From the NCBI GenBank assembly GCA_032988165.1, contig JANTQF010000061.1, positions 1-64,000 of the forward strand: DNA of 64,000 bases, read 5' to 3'. Origin of the DNA: Emmonsiellopsis sp. PD_33. Lineage: Eukaryota; Ascomycota; Eurotiomycetes; Onygenales; Ajellomycetaceae. Both the position numbers and the translations under genes were made by a program. This document shows positions 33,178-45,471 of the stretch, piece by piece (within the stretch, counting starts at the first letter, position 1; each line of letters begins with the position of its first letter). The notes beneath the pieces are model-generated. The model saw only the letters and a program-made list of their open reading frames with translations. It was not told where the DNA came from and did not search any database.

Positions 33178-35526
33178 ACTCCCTCCTGCGAGCCGAACTT
33201 TATCTGTCCATGTTTTTGGGGTGGTCACTGCACTCTGCCGCCAATACTGTTGGGTTGTATCACCACTGACTGCCAATCTGGCCTGGTCGCCCGACATGGG
33301 CGGTGAGCACTTTGACATGGTTTCTTGGAATACCATAGGTTTCCGAACAATCCTACCCTGTTGACAGAATCAACTGGGACCCGTCAATACCGATTCCAGT
33401 TCCAAAAGCAGGCGTAGAGTCGTTATCAAGCACTTTTTCTCGCATCTCAAGCCCATCAACGATTGATCGGGTCGCGACGTGCGAAACGTGGGAGATTGAA
33501 TACCGCTGCGTGATAGTGACAAAGTTGGGACATCGATACTCGGTCAATCTCCAAACAAGTTGATGGTTAGCCTGAGGCCTGCTACAAAATAGTTGACATG
33601 CCAACCAACCAACCTTTGTGATGACGAATTTCTCTTCGCCTTCCTTGCATGAAGTTTATTGGACTTTTTTCTGTTTCTTTTCTGCTGTGCCCAAAACATT
33701 TAGACATTTACCTTCTCTTTCTATTCATTTTATCTTTCTTGGGGATTTTGTTGGCCTTGTTGATCCCTCCATGCTCCTGCCCAGGTGGATCCCCACCCTT
33801 TCCATTTCCGTCGTTTGTTTTCTCTCTTAGCGCCACTTCTCCTTTCTTCATACCCCCCACTCTGACCTTTTTGACTTACACAATTGACGAACGATATACA
33901 CCTATAGATCAGATCCGAGGGACATGGACAGCAAGCGGCTCGAGGTCCACACAAAATCTTGGCTTCATTTTTGTCATCTTCCTTCCCCTTTATTTTGCGT
34001 TCAACCTCACCCTTTTTGCGGGTAGATGACAGGTTATCTAACGACCCGTGATGATGAACGATGCCTCTGAACCTTTTTTTTATATATTTATATTGGGCGG
34101 CCCTCTTCCTTGTTGGAAGCGGGAAGGGTGGCTTACATTGCACAAATAATTTTTTTCAATGCGCATTTATTATCTTATATTATTATATATACCACGATTT
34201 TCCTTCTACTTTCTTGTGCGACAGGATTATTTTTCTCCTTTTATATATAGATATTTTTACTTTATCGCTCTTTCTCTTCACAATCTTCTCTCCTCTCTCC
34301 TCTCTTTTCGAGCATGTTTGGGCCGTCATAATGCATTTATTGACCTTTTGCTCATTGATATACACCTACATATTTAGTGGACATGTTTATTATATTACCC
34401 TTCATGAAACAGATATTTTATTTTTCCTTTCGCCTGCTTAATCCCTCTCGTCCCATCTCCCACCCACCTTTCTTTCCCAACCAATAATTAGCCTTCCTTT
34501 CAGAACCGGTGTGTCGGGTCTCTTTGTCCACTTGACGGTTTTAAGTTTAAAGGTTGCGCTACCTATGTAGCTATGTACATGTACCCTGATACATCATGTA
34601 TTTATGAGAGGATTTATGTATGATTTTTATACCCATGGGTGTACAATGGAATGAGTGAGTACAGTCGGGGGCATTTAATATAATAAATCTTTTTGGGTTT
34701 GCATTAACATGGGTTTTTGCAGGACTTTTCAAAGGGTATATTTTAAATCTGTCCTAGCGTATCTTATTTATTTAGTCGTACATTCCTTAATTATCTTCAT
34801 ATATAAGTGGGAATAATGAGCGCAGCGCAGCAGATGAGGGAGGGGGTTTGTCCGGATTTGATGATTCTCGATGATGTGGCAGGCGGGGTTGGGTATATAG
34901 AGGCTATCTATATACAGTACTAGGTGTACAGGGGGTTGGCGGGGCGCGTCGGCGAGGGGGGGTTCTGCGGTGGGAATCACTATGGGGAGGAGTGGATATG
35001 TAGGTATTTTACTTTTGGTTAGTCGATTGAACTTTGACTGCGGTGGTTAGTTATCAGCAGCTTACTTGATTGTTTGGGGAGAATGGATAGAACGGTGTGG
35101 GATGGATGGGTGGAGATAACGTGGTGGCGTAGGATATATATCGTTTAAAAGCGGGACGATTGAAGATAGCTACCAACAGGGGAATCACACAATTGTGTGC
35201 CATGATATTGTCTACCACGTGGTTCCAGACAGGAAAGCAATTGATATAGGTATCACGGGGTTTCTTTTCCCTTTCCGATTTTTCTCTCTCCATGATTCAT
35301 TTCATTATTTCATGATAGATAGGACAAAATGGATGGCCCTCCTATCCATCAGACGCGGGGGGTTAAGGAACCCCTTTTCTTAAAATAGGACACACGTAGG
35401 GTAACACAATACATCGTGCATGCACATCGTGCCTACTTAGATGCCCACGTATCATATGCCCATGCCAATCATCAGATACACGAGGCATCTATGTATATTT
35501 AACATCTAGCCCTGCGCCGCCCTACC
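33178..35526. other. Convergent intergenic region with pyrimidine-rich block
   Basis: About 2.35 kb between the LaeA-type stop and the swd1 stop. The block 33650-34480 is strongly T/C-rich on the plus strand and produces hydrophobic-looking but meaningless open frames (for example 33649-34029). The remainder is AT-rich with short simple repeats. No gene is supported. It is unusually long for two 3' ends and could hide an untranslated RNA. Confidence 0.55.
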
Positions 35527-37206
35527 CTACCTCCGACGCCCTTTATTCTGCGCGCGGCCAACCCCATTCGTAACCGCAGCACCAGTACCATTCTCCATAC
35601 CGCTATTATTCCCCGTATCCCTGCCAGCACCGGGGCTTCGCCTTCTCATCGTCCCCGGACCAACAGCTACAATGTCATCCTCGCTCTCGCTATCGGTGAT
35701 GTCAAGTAGGACAGGCATGTGGAAAGCGTGCAAGGCCCCCGCATCATCGTCCTCCTCGCCCTTGACGGGCTCGATAGTTAACACGTCCGGCTCCTCGTCT
35801 TCCAAGTCCAGACGACGCTGATGAACCTCTTCTGCTGGGTGAATGTCGTATTCATCCTCGCGCTCGACATATGCGACGTTTTCTTCAACTTCGGCGAAAT
35901 CAGGCGCCAGCGCGGACCATTTTTGCGGCGATACGATGGACCAGGTGTATATACAGCCGGTTTCAAGGCCGCAGGCGGCCACCATGGGACGGCTAGGGTG
36001 CCATTCCACCACGCCCAATTCCTCCTTGGGGCCCTCGAGGATCTTCACGAGCGAGCCGTGGCTGCGTTCCCATACGTAGATATCGTGGTTCATGAAGGTA
36101 GAAGCTGTGACGAATTCGCCAGTCGATGAGAAAGCGACGTGGTTCCAGCTGAGGCGGTTGACGACGTCTTGGAATTTATGCTCGACTTCAAGCTTTATGC
36201 CAGAGGGGTCGAGGTTGACGCCGAGCTGGGAAAGGTCGGGCATCATGATGGTTCGGATGACGCGGTCGGAGCTGTTGACGAGGAGGTCGCGGCCGTTGCT
36301 GGCTAGGCGGAGGAGGATGACGACGCCGTTGCAGAGGCGGGTCGAGTGGATTGTGTTGCAAGTTTGCGTTTCGATTATGTTTATCCAGCCTTTTGAGGTG
36401 CCTGCGATAATGTGATTCCCTAATGCGGTAAAGATCGTGACACAGGTGGAATGTTTCGCATCTTGCGCCGCCTGCTTTGCAGCCACCGCTGGATCGGTGT
36501 CATCGGATAGTTGGGGGCGGAGGGGGGCGGAGGGAAGAATCCGCTTTATGGGTCTTGGAGATGATGTATCGACGAGCACTGGTTGTTCTTCGAATAACGA
36601 AGCAACAAAGAGCCAACTGAGGAAATCAAGATGTTAACGCGTATAAAAATGTATGTACAACAATGGGGCATTGCATACTGGTTGAATGGGTGTAATTCGG
36701 CAATATACACCGGAGCCTCAAACCTAACTGTTCGCACACGGGATCCATCTTTCATATCCCATAGGACGCACTTCCAGTCTTGGGACGAGCTCAGAAGATA
36801 TCTGCCATCTCTCGACCAACTATTGCCTGTTAACTCGGTGCAAACGGGACGGCGGTAGACATCATACCTTAGTGACTGAATCTGCTTGCTGTGTCCGCGC
36901 AGTTTCCGTGCAACACCGTTGGTCTCCACGTCAAATATCACGACTGTGCCATCAACCTGTAGGATATATTAGCCCACAGTTACTTGTTGGTTTGGGATGT
37001 ATGCGCATACTCGTCCTGAGGCTAGGAAATCACCCTTGCGGTTGAACCGCAGGCACGTCGCATGTCCGCTGCCTGTAGTATAGAGATAATATTAGTAAAC
37101 TGGTTTGAAGGAGAGACACCACGGAAGCTCACGTACGTAGGTTGCCCGTCAGGGTGTCTGGGTAGTCTTGCGCTAGAACAAACGGATCGATCAAGGCGAG
37201 ATTCAT
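35527..37206 (-). CDS. swd1: COMPASS (Set1C) subunit Swd1/RBBP5
   Basis: Exons are 37206-37137, 37072-37011, 36956-36868, 36819-36679 and 36616-35527, giving 483 residues. The protein opens with MNLALIDPF. WD40 blades follow: ATCLRFNRKGDFLASGRVDG, KQIQSLSWSRDGRYLLSSSQ, APVYIAELHPFN, and LVNSSDRVIRTI. A conserved C-terminal block reads LGVVEWHPSRPMVAACGLET, then FAEVEENVAYVEREDEYDI, diagnostic of Swd1/RBBP5. An acidic region and an Arg/Gly-rich tail end the protein. Swd1 is a structural core of the Set1 complex that methylates H3K4. It is head to head with RPB1 over about 900 bases. The third intron is 48 nt, a multiple of three and free of stops. Confidence 0.93.
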
Positions 37207-38104
37207 GGTGGCTCGTGGTTCAAGGGTCGAAGGGAGGCACAAGAATTCATCGAGGATGCTGCAGGGGTCAGCAGGGCAGCAGTCTGTCTTTGTTGATGTG
37301 CCGCTGGAGGGATTGCTTGTCTGCCGTCATTGTTGCCCGCCCAAGCATCGCGAGGTTGAGGTTGTTTGATACAGGAAGATTCACTAGCCTTGGAGTGCCG
37401 GAGTGGCTGACTCAGCAGTCAGAAGCCTTGGCGCTGGAAGCCCAATTCTTCACTAGTCCCAACGCGGTGTAGCGCCATAATAGTCCTCTATAACGCACTC
37501 CCAGCCACCGCTAGCCGTTTCCAGATGAGTCACTTTGCTGCCAAGACGGCCTTCCCTGCCACTCACAGGGGTTGCCAAGACTCATATAGGGGCTAGCGCG
37601 GGTGCGGAATAGCGGCGCCGTGGCTAGCGCAGGAGGTGCGGCTCAAGAAAAACTCGAGCTAAAGGATATGTCCGATCGCAAGTGAGGCAACTCTCAACAC
37701 AACCTCCTTTCACCACCACGACACACCCCCAGCCATCCACCACGACACGAGCATATCGCGTGTTGCATCGCGATATCTCTTCCAGCGTCGCCTGCCACGG
37801 TATTATCAGCGACTGCGCTCTTTTTCGCCGGCAAATCACGTCCGAAGAGAGTTGGACGGGTCGAAGGCGCCCTCGCGGCAGGGTCTGCCAAAGGCCGGCG
37901 AAGGCCAGCCACCACGGTCATTTTCATCATCAGAGCGGTCTTGTTGACTCTACCTGGCTTTGATTGTCAGTTTTCTCGCGGAGAATCGGTTTACGGGTCC
38001 AGTAGCTAGCAACGCCGCGTGTTTGGTGTTCCTCCTATCTGTCGCCTCTCGCATCCTGCTACCCTCCCCTTGACAATCCATCAACGCTTCCATCGACCGT
38101 AACC
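37207..38104. promoter_or_regulatory. Bidirectional promoter region, swd1 and rpb1
   Basis: About 900 bases between divergent start codons of two transcription-related genes. It contains a perfect TGAGTCA (AP-1/Gcn4-type) heptamer at 37527-37533. No gene is supported. A stretch at 37385-37470 was examined as a possible tRNA and rejected. Confidence 0.55.
37527..37533 (+). promoter_or_regulatory. TGAGTCA bZIP-type site
   Basis: Exact match to the palindromic TGA(C/G)TCA core bound by Gcn4/AP-1-type bZIP factors. One 7-mer alone is weak evidence of function. Confidence 0.35.
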
Positions 38105-41100
38105 ATGGCGTCCGTCAAGTTCCCTTACTCGAAGGCGCAGCTGCGCACGATAAAGGAGATCCAGTTTGGTCTTCTCTCACCAGAGGAGATCAAGCGCATG
38201 AGCGTGTGCCATGTGGAGTACCCTGAAACTATGGTAGGCGACCCCGAAAACAACATTTGTTTATTTTGGCTTCTTGGGCAACACAACTGACAACCACCGT
38301 TTAAATAGGATGAACAACGGCAACGCCCACGAGAGAAGGGTCTAAATGATCCTCGTCTTGGTACTATCGATCGTAACTGGCGGTGTGCTACCTGCGAAGA
38401 AGGCATCAACGACTGCCCCGGGCATTTCGGCCACATCGAGCTTTCTACACCGGTTTTCCATATTGGTGAGACTTGTGTCAAGTCTGATTCATGCTAGACT
38501 ACAATTTAGCTAACACTTACCCCAGGTTTCCTGACTAAAATCAAGAAACTGCTGGAGACTGTTTGCCACAACTGTGGAAAGATTAAGGCCAATACGGTTA
38601 GTCATCCCTAATGGGGATGGCAACTCATTAGCTTGCAATCATCGCTAACATGTGCTCATTAAATCCAGTCCGACCAGAAATATTTGGACGCGCTCCGTTT
38701 CCGCGATCCGAAGAGACGTTTCGACGCAATCTGGCGACTATCGAAAGATGTACTAATCTGCGAGGCTGACCCTTCGCCTGACGATGATGACCCGTTCGGC
38801 AAAGAATCTAAGCCTGTGAGATCCCACGGTGGCTGTGGAAATGCCCAACCCCAAGTCCGCAAAGAAGGCATTAGTTTAGTCGGAACGTGGAAACCGAACA
38901 AGATGCGGGATATGATGGATGATATGGACATGCAACAACCGGAGAAAAGACAGATAACACCCCAGATGGCTTTGAATATTTTCCGAAATATCTCAGAGGA
39001 GGACGTTCGTTTAATGGGTCTGAGCAACGATTACGCGAGACCTGAATGGATGATCATTACAGTGCTTCCAGTGCCGCCCCCACCTGTCCGCCCTAGCGTT
39101 CTTGTCGGGGGAAGCGGAACAGGGCAGCGTGGAGAGGATGATTTGACGTACAAACTTGCTGAAATTGTGCGGGCGAACCAGAACGTAACTCGATGTGAAC
39201 AAGAAGGCTCTCCTGAGCACGTGGTCCGTGAATTCGAGTCCTTGCTGCAGTACCACGTCGCAACTTATATGGACAACGATATCGCTGGGCAGCCCCAGGC
39301 TATGCAAAAGTCTAATCGACCGGTCAAAGCTATCCGTGGCCGGCTGAAGGGCAAGGAAGGTCGTCTGCGTCAGAACTTGATGGGGAAGCGTGTCGATTTT
39401 TCGGCTCGTACCGTTATCACAGGCGATCCGAATTTGTCATTGGATGAGGTTGGGGTGCCAATTAGCATTGCGCAGACATTGACTTACCCTGAAGTTGTCA
39501 CGCCTTTTAACATTGCGAAGCTTGGAGAGCTTGTGGACAATGGTCCCGATGTTCATCCGGGAGCTCGTTACGTTATTCGTAGCACTGGTGAACGCATTGA
39601 TTTGCGTCATCACAAGGGAGGAGGAGGACGAAACTTCTTGCAATACGGCTGGAGAGTGGAGCGCCATATTGTGGATGGGGATGTGATTCTTTTCAACCGA
39701 CAGCCGTCGCTACACAAGGAGTCCATGATGGGTCACCGCGTCCGTGTCATGCCATACTCAACTTTCCGACTTAACTTGTCCGTCACCACTCCATACAATG
39801 CTGATTTCGACGGTGACGAAATGAATTTGCACGTTCCACAAAGCGAGGAGGCCCGTGCTGAACTTAGCCAGCTGTGCATGGTCCCCTTGAATATCGTATC
39901 TCCACAGCGAAACGGTCCTTTGATGGGTATTGTGCAGGATACTCTTTGTGGAATCTACAAAATCTGCCGTCGTGACGTTTTCCTGACTAAAGAGCAGGTA
40001 ATGAACGTGCTGCTTTGGGTACCTGATTGGGATGGTGTAATTCCTCAGCCAGCTATTCTGAAGCCAAGACCGAGATGGACCGGAAAGCAGATAATCAGCA
40101 TGGTTCTTCCTCCTGGTCTGAACCTTCTCCGAGTTGATCGAGATCGGGCACCACTTTCGGAGAAATTCTCTCCTCTAACCGATGGAGGCCTGTTTGTTCA
40201 TGGAGGCGAACTTATGTATGGAATGTTTGCCAAGAAAACAGTTGGTGCAACTGGCGGAGGCATTATCCATACAATTTTCAATGAGTATGGCTCCGATGTC
40301 GCCATGAGCTTCTTCAACGGCGCCCAAACCGTGGTGAACTACTGGCTCCTGCATCATGGCTTCAGTATTGGAATTGGAGACACAATTCCTGACATTCCTA
40401 CAATCCAAAAGATCGAGGAGGCGGTTCGCATAAGGAAGGAAGAGGTTGATGAGATTACCGCTAGCGCAACGGACAATACCCTTGAAGCCTTGCCAGGTAT
40501 GAACGTTCGTGAGACTTTCGAGAGCAAGGTATCTCGGGCCCTCAACAACGCCCGTGACGAGGCTGGTACGGCGACAGAGAAGAGCTTCAAAGACTTGAAC
40601 AACGCCGTGCAGATGGCACGTTCCGGCTCAAAAGGTTCAATTATTAACATTTCCCAAATGACGGCCGTTGTGGGACAACAGTCAGTGGAAGGGAAACGTA
40701 TCCCGTTCGGCTTCAAGTACCGTACCTTGCCCCATTTCACCAAGGACGATTATTCGCCCGAGTCTCGTGGGTTCGTTGAGAACTCCTATTTGCGTGGTCT
40801 CACACCAACCGAGTTCTTCTTCCACGCCATGGCTGGTCGTGAGGGTCTCATTGATACTGCTGTCAAGACTGCCGAAACCGGGTATATCCAGCGGAAACTT
40901 GTCAAGGCACTTGAGGAGGTCATGGTCAAATATGACGGTACCGTTCGTAACTCTTTGGGCGATGTCGTTCAATTCCTTTATGGAGAGGATGGCTTGGACG
41001 GTGCGCATATTGAAAACCAACGTGTTGATATCATCAAGTGCTCCGACGAAAAGTTCCGTGATAGGTTCCGCGTTGATTTGATGGACCCCGAGAGCACTCT

Positions 41101-43607
41101 CTCGCCCGATGTGTTGGAGCAAGCCACGGAAATCGCGGGCGATATGGAGGTCCAGAAGTATCTTGATGAAGAATGGGAACAGCTCCTGAAGGACCGCGCT
41201 TTCATGCGCAGCGCTGCGAAGGAGGATGATGAGATGATGCAACTTCCAATTAATGTACAGCGCATCCTCGAGTCTGCCAAGACAATATTTAGAATCCGGG
41301 AAGGTGCACTTAGCGATTTGCATCCCTCAGAGGTTATCCCTCAAGTCCAAGCACTCCTTGACCGTCTCGTTATTGTTCGTGGTGACGATCCGATCTCTCA
41401 AGAAGCACAAGAAAACGCCACACTGCTCTTCAAAGCCCAGCTTCGATCTCGTCTGGCCTTCCGGAGACTTGTCGCTGAATACTCGCTGAACCGGCTTGCG
41501 TTCCAGCATGTCTTGGGCGCAATTGAGAGTAGGTTTGCCAAGGCAATGGCAAACCCTGGCGAAATGGTTGGTGTTCTGGCTGCACAGTCTATCGGTGAAC
41601 CTGCCACCCAGATGACGTTGAACACCTTCCATTTCGCTGGTGTCTCGTCTAAGAACGTTACCCTTGGTGTACCTCGTATCAAGGAAATTCTCAATGTGGC
41701 TACGAACATCAAGACTCCTTCGATGACAGTCTATCAGGAACCGGATAGTGCGATGGATAAGGAGTCGGTTAAGCAATTACGCAGCGTTGTTGAACACACG
41801 AGCTTGAGATCAGTCACGGAAGCAACAGAAATCTACTATGATCCTGATATTCAATCTACTGTGATTGAAGCCGATCGTGACATGGTTGAATCCTATTTCA
41901 TTATCCCGGAAGATGTCGCGGATGATTCGAGTCGTCAATCCAAGTGGCTCCTTAGAATTATTCTGAGCCGACCAAAACTTCTCGACAAAGGCCTCACCGT
42001 CCAAGATGTTGCAACCAAGATCAAAAGCGCATATCCACAGGACATTGCAGTCATTTTCAGTGATAACAATGCCGACGAACAGGTTATTCGTATTCGTCAA
42101 ATCCAGGATACCAAGCAGGATGATGACGATGATGATACCGAGTACGATGTTACACTGAAGAAATTAGAGAGCCACTTGCTTGACACTCTTACATTGCGGG
42201 GTGTCTCCGGCATTGAGCGTGCTTTCATCAACGAGAAAGCTAGGGTTCGTGTCTTGGAGGATGGATCACTTCACCAGAGTAGTGAGGATCCGTTGTGCAA
42301 AGAGTGGGTGCTTGAAACTAGCGGTTCGTCTCTTGGTGAGGTCTTGACTATCCCTGGTGTGGACACTACCCGCACATACTCCAACCAGTTCGTTGAAATT
42401 CTCGAGGTCTTTGGTATCGAGGCAACTCGTACTGCGCTTTTGCGGGAGTTGACTCTGGTTCTTGCCTTTGACGGTTCCTATGTCAATCATCGCCATTTGG
42501 CTCTCCTCGTCGACGTTATGACCTCTAGAGGGTTCCTGATGGCTGTTACTCGCCATGGTATCAACCGTGCGGATACTGGCGCTTTGATGAGATGTTCTTT
42601 CGAAGAAACGGTCGAAATTCTGCTCGATGCTGCTGCATTTGCCGAACTTGACGACTGCCGCGGTGTGTCTGAGAATCTGATTTTGGGCCAGATGGCGCCA
42701 GCTGGAACTGGAGAGTTCGATGTATACCTGGATCAGGATATGCTCATGGGAGTCGTGTCTAGCAACGCAGGGCTGATGACCAATGACGCCAAAGCTTCAA
42801 TGCTTGGTGAAGGAGCAGCCACGCCTTATGATAGTAGTTCCCCGCTGCAGGACAACATGTATATCGGCACACCGGATCCCGGCGCGGATTTCTCTCCGAT
42901 CCGACAGGCTGGATCAGAGACGCCTGCAGGATTTACAGAATACCAGCCTCCTGGATTCAGTGGTGGCTTCAGCCCTCATGGCGCGAGAAGTCCTGGAGGC
43001 TATTCGCCGAGTAGCCCATTTAACACCAGCCCAACGTCGCCTCGCTACTCTCCGTCGTCTGGATACTCTCCAACTTCGCCTGGTATGAGCATCACCAGTC
43101 CTCGGTTCATGTCATCGCCCGGTTTTTCGCCAGCCAGTCCCGCGTTCGCACCGACTTCGCCTGCCTATTCGCCAACTTCTCCTGGCTACCAACAGTCGCC
43201 CACTTCGCCGTCGTATTCTCCAACGTCTCCTGGATTTTCTCCTACGTCGCCAAGCTACAGTCCAACATCACCTAGTTTCAGCCCTGCTTCTCCTGCATTC
43301 AGTCCTACATCCCCTAGCTACAGCCCCACAAGTCCTGCACTGGGAGGATCAACTGGAAGACATCTCTCGCCAACTTCACCTACCTCTCCGAAATATACCC
43401 CAACTTCTCCTGGCTGGTCTCCGACTAGTCCGGAAACCTACTCGCCTACTTCTCCAAATTTCTCGGGCTCGCCAACATCTCCCGGTGGACCTACGTCCCC
43501 TGGCTACAGCCCGACCTCCCCTACCTTTAACCCTACGTAAGTTATCAATCCTTCCACGCTCCGCGAATATTACCATGCTAATTGTTACTAGATCTCCCCG
43601 CCAGTAG
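38105..43607 (+). CDS. rpb1: RNA polymerase II largest subunit RPB1
   Basis: Exons are 38105-38233, 38309-38465, 38526-38596, 38669-43536 and 43592-43607, giving 1746 residues, the usual size. The N-terminal clamp zinc motif is seen as CATCEEGINDCPGHFGH, followed by CHNCGK. The catalytic magnesium loop NADFDGDEMNLHVPQ lies near residue 496. Conserved blocks around QPSLHKESMMGHRVRV, AGREGLIDTAVKTAETGY and MTLNTFHFAGVSSKNVTLGV are intact. The C-terminal domain begins near residue 1563 and runs to the end. The last coding exon is only 16 nt and encodes the final SPRQ. The enzyme transcribes all mRNA genes in the nucleus. The start MASVKFPYSKAQLRTIKEIQ is typical of the Pezizomycotina ortholog. 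Confidence 0.97.
43001..43607 (+). repeat. rpb1: RPB1 C-terminal heptad repeat array
   Basis: Roughly twenty YSPTSPx-like units in about 180 residues. Only seven are exact YSPTSPx; the others carry F, L, W or M at position 1, A for T at position 4, or inserted residues (YQQSPTSPS, FSGSPTSPGGPTSPG). Codon usage varies between units, so this is not a recent DNA-level tandem expansion. Confidence 0.9.
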
Positions 43608-44577
43608 GCCTGACGCTTGTATTGAGAGTTTCGTTGTCATTCTTGTTTACGTTTGCGATGCTTTGTTTTTACAACATCGCTGTACTACTATTTTCATGTC
43701 ATTAGCACTTGCATACCGAAAAATCCATACTGCATGGCTAGGCTTTCATCAGTTGGTTGGTTATTTCTTTCATAATATGGCGTTTTTAATTCCTTTTATG
43801 GCGTGTATTTTCCGAAGCCGTCTTCTTTTTTCTTTTAAATAACCGGTTGATTTTTTTTATTTTTCGCCGTTTCCCTTTTTCCAATCCCCCCAAAATGTAA
43901 TGTTTGCTGGGCAAAAAAAAAAAAGGGCTTTTCAAGGAAAGAGATGAAGAAAGGAACAAAAAAAAGAGAGACTGAACTTACAAATTAGATATGTTAGCGC
44001 CCACGCACATAATAGCATTGCGTTGGAGATGCTTTTTTCCGCCTTGACGTTGTTGATTTTTCTGTTGGCGTTGCTTGCCTGCCCATTTGCAAAGAAGGAT
44101 TTACGTTTGTTTATTTCTTTGCTTTCGGTTCGATGTACACAGATTAGTTACGACAGGTAGAAGAGAAATAAAATGAAATTGTAAGTTTTTTTTTAAGGAG
44201 ATCTTGATCCTTTTGAACTGAAGTTGGTTGAGTATTTTCGGCTGGATTCATGATACATAGGGAGCAACTGGATGCGATAAGAGCGATAAAAGAATGCTGA
44301 CTAAGCATATTTCACGAAATTATTTTTCTGTTCCATCAGAAACCTTGAGGGTAATTATACCAACAGGCGGATTGACCACGGGTTTCCATCTCAGATCTAC
44401 TCCAGACGCGCGACGACCATGTATTTATACGGCCCCTAATAAACGACTACACATAATTTCCTACCTTCCGCCCAGCTTCCCGTCGGGGCGCAAACCTCAT
44501 TGCTCCATCGAACCATTCCTCCCACATACCTTTCTCATCACAACCAACTCTCCTATCCGAACCGAAACATAAACCCC
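43608..44577 (+). other. Intergenic region, rpb1 3' end and tma23 promoter
   Basis: About 970 bases, AT-rich, with T-rich tracts near 43845-43865 and an A12-type run near 43912-43924. No gene was seen. An in-frame ATG at 44500 precedes the tma23 start and is less likely to be used. Confidence 0.55.
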
Positions 44578-45471
44578 ATGGACGCCCATGCCTACCTAAT
44601 CAGCCAAGGCTGGTCGGGCCCCGGCAACCCTTTAAACCCTGGCCGCCGCCCAGGCCCCCACGGCGGCCTGGGCCTCACCAAACCCATCCTCGTCGCGCGC
44701 AAAGCGAACAAGACGGGCGTCGGGAAGAAGACTACGCATGACCATACGAATCAGTGGTGGTTGAAGGGATTTGAGGCGGCGTTGAAGGGGGTTGGAGACG
44801 ATGGGAGTGCGACGCCGTGTAGTGAGGCGACGGATACGAGCGGGGGGAGTGGGACGAGTGAGTTGTATAAGTTTTTTGTGAGGGGGGAGGGGTTGAAGGG
44901 GACGATTGCGGATGGGTATGCAGAGGAGAAAGGGGAGGGGAAGAAGAGGAAGAGGGGGGTGGATGGGGAGGAGGAGAAGGCGAGGGCGTTGAGGAAGGAG
45001 GAGAGGAAGAAGAAGAGGAAGTTGGAGAAGGGGGAGAAGAAGGACAAGGACAAGGACGGGGAGAGTTCGTGTGAGGCTTCGACGACGGAGGGCGGTGAGG
45101 GAGAGACGGAATCTAAGGAGGAGAGAAGGCGGAGAAGGAAGGAAAAAAAGGAGCGGAAGGAAAGGGAGAAGGCCGAGGCTGAAGCTGAAGATGATGGAAC
45201 GACCAGCGCAGAGCTCGCTGCTAGGGATGCTGGCGACGATAAGAAGAAGCGGAAGAAGAAGCAGAAAACTGAACCTCCCGATTCGGAACTCATAGTTACG
45301 GAACCTGTTGAGCCGGCCGACGACGATGACTCGTCTGATAGGAAGGTCAGAAAGAAGCAAAAGGCGCTGGAAAAGAAGGAGAAGAAGGGTAAACGGGAAT
45401 TGGAACGAAAGGATAAGGAATCAAAGAGTGACAAAGAGAAGCGAAAAGAGAAGAAGAAGGACAAGATATGA
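44578..45471 (+). CDS. tma23: Tma23-type ribosome-biogenesis protein
   Basis: A single exon of 297 residues. The first 75 residues match the Tma23 family: MDAHAYLISQGWSGPGNPL, GLGLTKPILVARKANKTGVG and NQWWLKGFEAAL. This region resembles a G-patch. The remainder is Lys/Glu-rich low complexity ending in a run of KEKKKDK-type repeats, typical of nucleolar proteins. In yeast Tma23 is nucleolar and associates with pre-ribosomes. I chose Met at 44578 because the conserved block begins there; an in-frame Met at 44500 would add 26 unrelated residues. The coding strand changes from C-rich in the first 150 bases to strongly G/A-rich. Confidence 0.85.
   Translation: MDAHAYLISQGWSGPGNPLNPGRRPGPHGGLGLTKPILVARKANKTGVGKKTTHDHTNQWWLKGFEAALKGVGDDGSATPCSEATDTSGGSGTSELYKFFVRGEGLKGTIADGYAEEKGEGKKRKRGVDGEEEKARALRKEERKKKRKLEKGEKKDKDKDGESSCEASTTEGGEGETESKEERRRRRKEKKERKEREKAEAEAEDDGTTSAELAARDAGDDKKKRKKKQKTEPPDSELIVTEPVEPADDDDSSDRKVRKKQKALEKKEKKGKRELERKDKESKSDKEKRKEKKKDKI

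Noticed and set aside
33649..34029. 126-codon hydrophobic frame that looks like a membrane protein
   Set aside because: It is a by-product of the pyrimidine-rich tract (Leu/Phe/Ser/Pro codons), with no conserved motif.
37385..37470. tRNA-like stretch with GCCGGAGTGGCTGA, reminiscent of a Ser/Leu tRNA D-arm
   Set aside because: No GGTTCGA-type T-arm and no pairing 7-base acceptor stem could be found.
43001..43607. Tandem repeats that could suggest a satellite or CRISPR-like array
   Set aside because: They are the RPB1 CTD heptads in coding frame, with variable DNA sequence and no spacers.
44632..45464. Two long frames antisense to tma23
   Set aside because: Leu/Pro- and Ser/Phe-rich complements of Lys/Glu codons; shadows.
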